Part shown: positions 6,781 through 10,080 of the stretch, piece by piece
Numbering within the stretch: the first letter of the stretch is position 1
Layout of the letters: each line of letters opens with the position of its first letter
Assembly: GCA_049698215.1 (NCBI GenBank)
Contig: JBAVXH010000209.1
Coordinates: 1-10,080 of the forward strand
Direction: 5' to 3'
DNA: 10,080 bases
From: PALSA-894 sp049698215
GTDB lineage: Bacteria > Pseudomonadota > Alphaproteobacteria > Rhizobiales > Xanthobacteraceae
Notes under the pieces: model-generated
What the model was told of the DNA's origin: nothing
The model's database searches: none
Seen by the model: the letters and a program-made list of their open reading frames with translations, nothing else
Position numbers and translations under genes: made by a program

Positions 6781-6966
6781 TCAAGCTTTGAGAGCGAAAC
6801 CCGCCAGAATCATTCCGCCGCTGATTGCCAGCAGGCCAAAGGCACGTTCTGCGTTCTCCGCGGAGACGAAAAGAGAGATCAGGACTAGGGCAATCAGCCA
6901 AACACAGATGACGGCCGCAGGACCGGCGGCCTTGAGGTTAACAGACAGGTTCCCGAGAAAATTCAT
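6781..6966 (-). CDS. Small two-helix membrane protein (61 aa)
   Basis: It starts at the ATG at 6966 on the - strand. Two hydrophobic segments are evident: GPAAVICVWLIALVLISLFV (residues about 15-34) and AFGLLAISGGMILAGFAL (about 42-59), separated by a short charged loop (SAENAER). It is therefore likely a hairpin in the inner membrane. It lies 20 bases behind the stop of the larger membrane protein on the same strand, so the two probably form an operon reading in from the right end of the transposon. SD is weak. Function unknown; small two-helix proteins in cargo modules can be holin-like toxins or sensor subunits, but no motif decides this. Confidence 0.6.
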   Translation of the reverse strand: MNFLGNLSVNLKAAGPAAVICVWLIALVLISLFVSAENAERAFGLLAISGGMILAGFALKA

Positions 6967-6986
6967 GGCAACCCAACGGTAGTGTC

Positions 6987-7340
6987 TCAGTTTGATTGTG
7001 GCAGCCTGCGCCTTTGGATGACATACGCGACGCCGAAGAGGATGCCGATTATCACAAGGTTGGGAACCAAGAGTACAAATCCCCCTAAGGAAAAATCACG
7101 GCCTGCAATGAACAGCGTAAGAGAGGAGGCGAGTAGTCCCAATCCCATGCCAAACGTAAGAGAGAATGCCGTCACTCGCGTTTTGGAGAGCCCGCCGAAG
7201 AGGGCGTCGGATAGTTGCTGATTCCGTTTCTTTGGACCACGTTTCTTCGACCCTCGGCCGGAGGTCGAAATTAACGCAACGATGATCGAGCAGATTCCAG
7301 CTATCACCGCCGCAATTATCGTGGCCGTCGGGGCATCCAC
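6987..7340 (-). CDS. Membrane protein of unknown function (about 117 aa, three predicted helices)
   Basis: The GTG start at 7340 was preferred because a purine-rich SD-like run (GGGAGAGGGAGA) lies about 7 bases upstream; the frame is open back to a TTG at 7388 (133 aa). A hydrophobic N-terminal helix (TATIIAAVIAGICSIIVALI) is followed by a very basic loop (GRGSKKRGPKKRNQQ), then two more hydrophobic stretches (about TAFSLTFGMGLGLLASSLTLFI and GGFVLLVPNLVIIGILFGVAYVI), and a basic end QRRRLPQSN. The positive-inside rule would place the basic loop in the cytoplasm. It is the first gene after the right end of the transposon, upstream of the small membrane protein. I recognise no family. Confidence 0.6.
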   Translation of the reverse strand: MDAPTATIIAAVIAGICSIIVALISTSGRGSKKRGPKKRNQQLSDALFGGLSKTRVTAFSLTFGMGLGLLASSLTLFIAGRDFSLGGFVLLVPNLVIIGILFGVAYVIQRRRLPQSN

Positions 7341-7404
7341 CCCTGGTCTCCCTCTCCCACTTGCGAAGCTTACCGCAGACACTACCAACCCAACCCAGAC
7401 GGGT

Positions 7405-7435
7405 CATATACCACATCTAGGATTGGGTTTGCCAA
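7405..7435 (-). promoter_or_regulatory. Possible inward promoter at the right inverted repeat
   Basis: On the - strand TTGGCA (7435-7430) occupies the same place in IRR as TTGACA does in IRL. TATATG (7410-7405) follows after 19 bases, longer than ideal. It would serve the two leftward membrane-protein genes. Weak evidence apart from the symmetry with the left end. Confidence 0.3.
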
Positions 7436-7448
7436 GTGCAATATCGCC
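7425..7448 (-). repeat. Right terminal inverted repeat (IRR)
   Basis: Read on the - strand it starts GGCGATATTGCACTTGGCAA and continues ACCC. It matches IRL at 20 of 24 positions and is followed immediately by the second target duplication. Confidence 0.92.
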
Positions 7449-7456
7449 TTTCCGAA
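7449..7456. repeat. Target site duplication, right copy
   Basis: TTTCCGAA, identical to 3574-3581, abuts IRR. Confidence 0.92.
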
Positions 7457-7486
7457 AACCGGTTCCCACTTTTCGGGATCATGCTC
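7457..7486. repeat. Right half of interrupted host palindrome
   Basis: AACCGGTTCCCACTTTTCGG leads into the arm GATCATGCTC (7477-7486), the complement of 3563-3572. The last base of the arm is the first base of the anti-sigma stop codon, so the whole palindrome once sat directly behind that gene and probably served as its transcription terminator. Confidence 0.8.
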
Positions 7487-8358
7487 TAAGGCGTCGCCTG
7501 CACCAGCTTGGCGTGGATCGCGGGGCTCGTCGGGCGGCCGGTCGGCGAGCCACCGACGGGCTCGAGCGAGATGCCGTAGGTCGCGCTGCTGATAACGCCC
7601 GGGTCGTACGAGGCAAGCGTGGAGCGCACCGTGAACTCGTCCGCGCTGACGAGGCCGAGCGACTCCGGCGGCACGTCCGGCCGCGGCTGGATCCAGATCT
7701 GGAAGTCGCGATCCGCTTGCCGCTGTGCCGCGACGGTGCGCACCGTGACCGTCCGTTTCTCGACGTCCACCGTGAGGATGAACTCGGGCGACTGCTCGTC
7801 CTTCTGGAACACCGCGACGAGCTGCGCGGGGCGCGGCGCCGGGACTTCGCGCACGACCTCGCGCACCACTTCGACCGGCCTCTCGACGATGCGCTCGACC
7901 ACCTGCACCGGCCGCTGCGGGCGCAGCTCGGGCGGCAGCACGTCAGGCTTGTATTCGCGCACCAGCACGATGCCGACGAGGCACGCCGCCATCAGGCCGG
8001 TGATCGTGGAAAAGCCACGCCAGCGCTGCATGCGCTGCCGCATCTGAATGATCTCGGCGCCTGGCGCATCGGCGCGGGCGACCGAAACCGGAGGCGCCGG
8101 CACTTCGGGCAGATGCAGATCACCGGTTTGCCCGGTGCTCGCCAGCCGCGCCTTGATGCCCTCCCAGACCGGTGCCGGCGGCTCGACCGGGGCGACCAGC
8201 ACATTGAGTTCGCCGAGCCGGCGCTCCCAGCGCGCCACCGCGGCGGCGAACGAGGCATCGACCAGCATCAGCGCGTCGGCCTGCGCGCGCTCCTCGCCAT
8301 CGAGCGTGCCGAGCACATACTCGGCCGCGAAGCCGTCCCTGTCTTCATCCACGCTCAT
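7486..8358 (-). CDS. Anti-sigma factor, RskA/anti-sigma-K type, single-pass membrane protein
   Basis: The start chosen is the ATG at 8358, which overlaps the sigma-factor stop as ATGA; a GTG at 8370 is in frame but less likely. The product has 290 residues. The N-terminal cytoplasmic domain (RDGFAAEYVLGTLDGEERAQ ... ARWERRLGELNVL, residues 7-55) is the typical anti-sigma part of this family, without a zinc HxxxCxxC motif. One membrane helix lies at about 116-133 (FSTITGLMAACLVGIVLV). A V/E/R-rich linker follows (about 150-172), then an RskA-like periplasmic domain with FQIWIQPRPDVPPESLG and GISLEPVGGSPTGRPTSPAI. The family holds its ECF sigma at the membrane until proteolysis or another signal releases it. 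Its natural terminator palindrome has been split by the transposon. Confidence 0.92.
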   Translation of the reverse strand: MSVDEDRDGFAAEYVLGTLDGEERAQADALMLVDASFAAAVARWERRLGELNVLVAPVEPPAPVWEGIKARLASTGQTGDLHLPEVPAPPVSVARADAPGAEIIQMRQRMQRWRGFSTITGLMAACLVGIVLVREYKPDVLPPELRPQRPVQVVERIVERPVEVVREVVREVPAPRPAQLVAVFQKDEQSPEFILTVDVEKRTVTVRTVAAQRQADRDFQIWIQPRPDVPPESLGLVSADEFTVRSTLASYDPGVISSATYGISLEPVGGSPTGRPTSPAIHAKLVQATP

Positions 8359-8906
8359 GACCCGAGGCACTCCCGGATCTGCATCAGGCTGCGGCGCAGC
8401 CAGGTCTTGATGGTATTCGCCGGCGCGTCGAACTGCACGGCAAGCTGCTCGCGGCTCAACCCGCTATAGTAGGCGAGCAACACCATGCGGCGGCGGTCCT
8501 CGTCGAGCTGGCCGAGGCAGGCAAGCAGGCGTTTGAGCTCCTCGGTCATTTCGCGCCGCGCCAGCGGATGGGGCTCGTCCGCGGCGGCCTCTTGTGCCGC
8601 CGGTTCATCCTCGATCGAGGCCTCACCCTTCTTGCGCACAATGTCGAGCGCGCGGTTGCGCGCGATCGCCACCATCCAGGTGATAGGGGTCGCCAATTTC
8701 GGGTCGAAACTGCCCGCATTGTTCCAAATCTTGAGGTAGGCTTCCTGGATGACCTCGTCGGCAAGGTCGCTTCGCCGCAAGATACGTAGCGCCACGCCAT
8801 ACAGTTTCGCCCGCGTGGCGGCATACAGGCGCTCGAACGCGGCCTGATCGCCTTTCGCGACAGCCGCCATCAGCCATACGAGTTCCGCCGACGTGAGCAT
8901 GGCCAT
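8355..8906 (-). CDS. ECF-family RNA polymerase sigma factor (SigK-like)
   Basis: The product has 183 residues from the ATG at 8906; GAGG lies 10 bases upstream and ATG 8900 is an alternative. Region 2 is seen at about 20-90 (FERLYAATRAKLYGVALRIL, DLADEVIQEAYLKIW, TPITWMVAIARNRALDIVR), followed by an acidic linker and region 4 at about 133-181 (LDEDRRRMVLLAYYSGLSRE and TIKTWLRRSLMQIRECL, a helix-turn-helix for the -35). There is no region 1 or 3, as expected for ECF. It is paired with the anti-sigma gene behind it by a 4-base overlap, so the two are made in step. Such pairs usually autoregulate, but I could not fix a clear promoter in the upstream gap. Targets are unknown; the divergent caspase-like gene is one candidate. 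Confidence 0.95.
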   Translation of the reverse strand: MAMLTSAELVWLMAAVAKGDQAAFERLYAATRAKLYGVALRILRRSDLADEVIQEAYLKIWNNAGSFDPKLATPITWMVAIARNRALDIVRKKGEASIEDEPAAQEAAADEPHPLARREMTEELKRLLACLGQLDEDRRRMVLLAYYSGLSREQLAVQFDAPANTIKTWLRRSLMQIRECLGS

Positions 8907-9310
8907 CCCTGCCCCGCCTCACGATGGCCGGGACGCAACGTTAATGCAACCGGCAAGCGACGCCGCTGCCGCGCGAGCGGCGCCTAGAACCTTTTCGAAT
9001 CATCACCTTGCAATCGCCCTCGAGGCTGGCCGGTGCACGCCACCAGCCGGCCGCTCACCTACCACCCGGGTTCCGACTCGCCCGAGCGCAGGATGCGCCC
9101 CCACGCTTGACTTCGCGCGTCCGGTAACAGCATGATCGCTACAACTTCATGTTGCGAAGCCACCGGGCAGCCGGAATCCTCCGGTAGAGCCCGCCCGGGC
9201 CCCGATCGGGCGCATCGAATACCGATCCGTCATCACTGTAGTGTTGCATCGGCACAGGATGCCGATGGGCGAATTGATTTTCTTATTTCTCAAATGAAGG
9301 AAACATAACC
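8907..9310. other. Divergent intergenic region between sigma factor and caspase-like gene
   Basis: These 404 bases show no convincing gene. Short frames exist (for example 8893-9135 +), but they have Pro/Arg/Ala-rich shadow-type products. The region should hold the promoters of both flanking genes. Visible structures are a short inverted repeat CACTGTAGTG at 9234-9243 and the hairpin at 9247-9267. I could not assign -35/-10 boxes with confidence. Confidence 0.6.
9247..9267 (+). promoter_or_regulatory. Hairpin in the leader of the caspase-like gene
   Basis: The perfect 8-bp arms CATCGGCA (9247-9254) and TGCCGATG (9260-9267) enclose a 5-base loop CAGGA. A T-rich stretch (9276-9289) follows and then the SD AAGGA at 9297-9301. 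It could be an attenuator-like stem, an operator for a dimeric regulator, or chance. Confidence 0.4.
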
Positions 9311-9958
9311 ATGGCTATCAATAGAGCCGACCGCGTCCTGATTGTCCTCAATCATATCGCCTCCGGCGACACCGATTATCTCTACCGCTTCATCGAAGAG
9401 TCGGGCCGAGGCACGGTCCAAGCCACGCTTGGGGACGATTACGCCAAGATTGTCAAACTCTATGGCGCAAATGCAACCTTGGAAAAGCTCATCGTCGCAC
9501 TCAGGACCGAGGGGGCAAAAGCCGCTGTCCAGCGCATTGACCTCATCGTCATGCTCCACGGCTCCCCGGGGAAGATCTGGTTCAACGGCGGCAAGAAGGC
9601 CTCCAGTGTCGTCAAGAACCAAATCAAGGCACTAAACCTCAACCCGAAACTTCGGCTGGTGTATTCCACCTGCTGTTTCGGCGACAGCCACTCTGCGGAC
9701 TTTATCGCTGCGGGCTTCGACTCGGCCATCGGCTCGAAGAAAGTCAACGCCAATGCTGCCGTGGAATTTCCGCAGCTGCTAAGTCTGTGGCAGTTTGATT
9801 TCAAACTGTCCGATTGCCTGGCTCCCTCAATCCCGCTGACGTCTGCCGCCGACGCCGCCGCAAGGGCCTATGGTCAGCTCTTTAATACTTCCTGGAAGAA
9901 CGAGGTGGATAGCACCAAGGTGTTGCGCGGCAATCCAAACCTCAAAATATCGACCTAG
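9311..9958 (+). CDS. Caspase-like (clan CD) cysteine-protease-fold protein, stand-alone
   Basis: The product has 215 residues from the ATG at 9311, with AAGGA nine bases upstream. The core pattern fits caspase-fold (clan CD) peptidases: a hydrophobic strand and His-Gly (RIDLIVMLHGSPG, H83-G84), then a second strand and Cys-x-Gly (LRLVYSTCCFG, C122-F-G124), then SADFIAAGFDSAIGS, resembling the helix and 'Ga..vIGs' strand after the nucleophile in gingipain/CHAT/orthocaspase families. C121 sits where Ala or Asp is common. The HG-to-Cys spacing of 39 residues is within a plausible range. No signal peptide, membrane segment or partner domain is seen. The protein could be a protease acting in stress or cell death, or an inactive relative. 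Its stop codon lies at the edge of an IS630-type element, so the C-terminus may be altered. The family call is by motif only. Confidence 0.6.
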   Translation: MAINRADRVLIVLNHIASGDTDYLYRFIEESGRGTVQATLGDDYAKIVKLYGANATLEKLIVALRTEGAKAAVQRIDLIVMLHGSPGKIWFNGGKKASSVVKNQIKALNLNPKLRLVYSTCCFGDSHSADFIAAGFDSAIGSKKVNANAAVEFPQLLSLWQFDFKLSDCLAPSIPLTSAADAAARAYGQLFNTSWKNEVDSTKVLRGNPNLKIST

Positions 9959-10080
9959 AGCAAAATCCGAGCGAATTGAATCGGTAGGGATTCCCATGAG
10001 GTGCGAATTCTGATTCACCCTGCGTGCTGGACGAGGAGGCCGGCATGCATGGCGAAGCCCTTGTCTGAAGATTTGCGGGT
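9958..10080 (+). mobile_element. Left end of an IS630-family insertion sequence (partial; runs out of window)
   Basis: The boundary is estimated from the TA at 9956-9957, the usual IS630 target. The leader holds repeated motifs: GCGAATT at 9971 and 10003, TGAATC (9977-9982) against GATTCA (10012-10017), and GGGATTCCC (9987-9995). The transposase start follows. The exact end cannot be proven without the right end of the element. Confidence 0.5.
10049..10080 (+). CDS. IS630-family transposase, N-terminal fragment (cut by window end)
   Basis: The ATG at 10049 has GAGGAGG (10033-10039) nine bases upstream. The visible product is MAKPLSEDLRV, which matches the N-terminus I know from Rhizobiales IS630-type transposases, just before their helix-turn-helix. 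An overlapping ATG at 10045 reaches a stop after seven codons and is not used. Only ten complete codons are in view, so the assignment rests on that short match, the strong SD and the repeat-rich leader. Confidence 0.65.
   Translation, partial: MAKPLSEDLR

Larger units (their letters stand above)
3582..7448 (+). mobile_element. Complete IS1595-family transposon with passenger genes (3,867 bp)
   Basis: The boundaries are fixed by three independent signals: inverted ends beginning GGCG at 3582-3605 and 7425-7448 (20 of 24 matches), a perfect 8-bp direct duplication TTTCCGAA outside them, and an intact IS1595-type transposase inside. Family knowledge: IS1595-type elements have GG-starting ends, 8-bp duplications and sometimes passenger genes. 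This copy carries a 60-aa ORF ahead of the transposase, four same-strand genes behind it (one a PIN nuclease) and two opposing membrane-protein genes at the right end. All reading frames look intact. Base composition is visibly less GC-rich than the flanking host genes. The element is probably still mobile or recently inserted. Confidence 0.93.

Noticed and set aside
8359..8370. GTG start at 8370 for the anti-sigma factor
   Set aside because: The ATG at 8358 overlaps the sigma stop as ATGA and directly precedes the conserved N-terminal domain.
7282..8469. 395-codon + strand open frame
   Set aside because: It runs antisense through the clear anti-sigma gene and across the transposon end at 7448. 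The product is His/Arg/Asp-rich without domains.
8893..9135. Possible 80-aa + strand gene in the sigma-upstream gap
   Set aside because: No SD worth naming, composition like non-coding high-GC DNA, and it starts inside the sigma gene's first codons.
10045..10068. ATG at 10045 as transposase start
   Set aside because: It hits a stop after seven codons; the ATG at 10049 opens the MAKPLSEDLRV frame.
1..10080. CRISPR array, tRNA or rRNA genes, riboswitch
   Set aside because: No regularly spaced short repeats with unique spacers, no cloverleaf or rRNA-like stretch, and no recognisable riboswitch core were seen; the only periodic repeats are in-frame protein repeats.

Overview
The window looks like accessory chromosome from an alphaproteobacterium of the Rhizobiales, most likely Bradyrhizobium or a close relative. 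The grounds are high-GC coding sequence, an interspersed intergenic palindrome (GAGCATGATC...GATCATGCTC) that I associate with this group, an ECF sigma / RskA-type anti-sigma pair, and the start of an IS630-type transposase beginning MAKPLSEDLRV. The genus is an inference; no rRNA or housekeeping gene is present.

Layout. (1) 2-1750, + strand: the C-terminal part of a large secreted-type modular protein with two PPC-like beta domains in tandem, one cadherin-like domain and six 49-residue FG-GAP/VCBS-type repeats. (2) 1772-3400, - strand, convergent with it: an Asp-box (BNR/Ycf48-like) beta-propeller protein fused to a FlgD-like Ig domain and a tail resembling a cytochrome c without a heme motif. 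(3) 3508-3581: half of a host palindromic repeat region. (4) 3582-7448: a complete 3,867-bp IS1595-family transposon with 24-bp imperfect inverted repeats and a perfect 8-bp target duplication (TTTCCGAA). (5) 7457-7486: the other half of the interrupted host repeat. (6) 7486-8906, - strand: an anti-sigma factor and ECF sigma factor overlapping by ATGA. (7) 8907-9310: a 404-bp intergenic region. (8) 9311-9958, + strand: a small protein with a caspase/clan-CD-like His-Gly...Cys-x-Gly signature. (9) about 9958 to the end: the left end of an IS630-family element with the first codons of its transposase.

The most interesting unit is the transposon. Its left inverted repeat contains a consensus -35 (TTGACA) with a -10 17 bp inward. 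This promoter can drive a rightward array: a 60-aa protein, the transposase, an unrecognised 283-aa protein, a PIN-domain nuclease with a Pro/Ala-rich tail, and two small charged proteins. From the unrecognised protein onward the genes overlap, which suggests one translationally coupled cargo unit. Two small membrane proteins run leftward from the right end and converge on this array. The cargo resembles a toxin-antitoxin or defence/maintenance module but matches no canonical VapBC layout that I recognise.

Removing the element and one copy of the target duplication restores the host palindrome exactly. Before insertion, the sigma/anti-sigma genes and the beta-propeller gene were therefore same-strand neighbours separated only by this repeat and a short leader.
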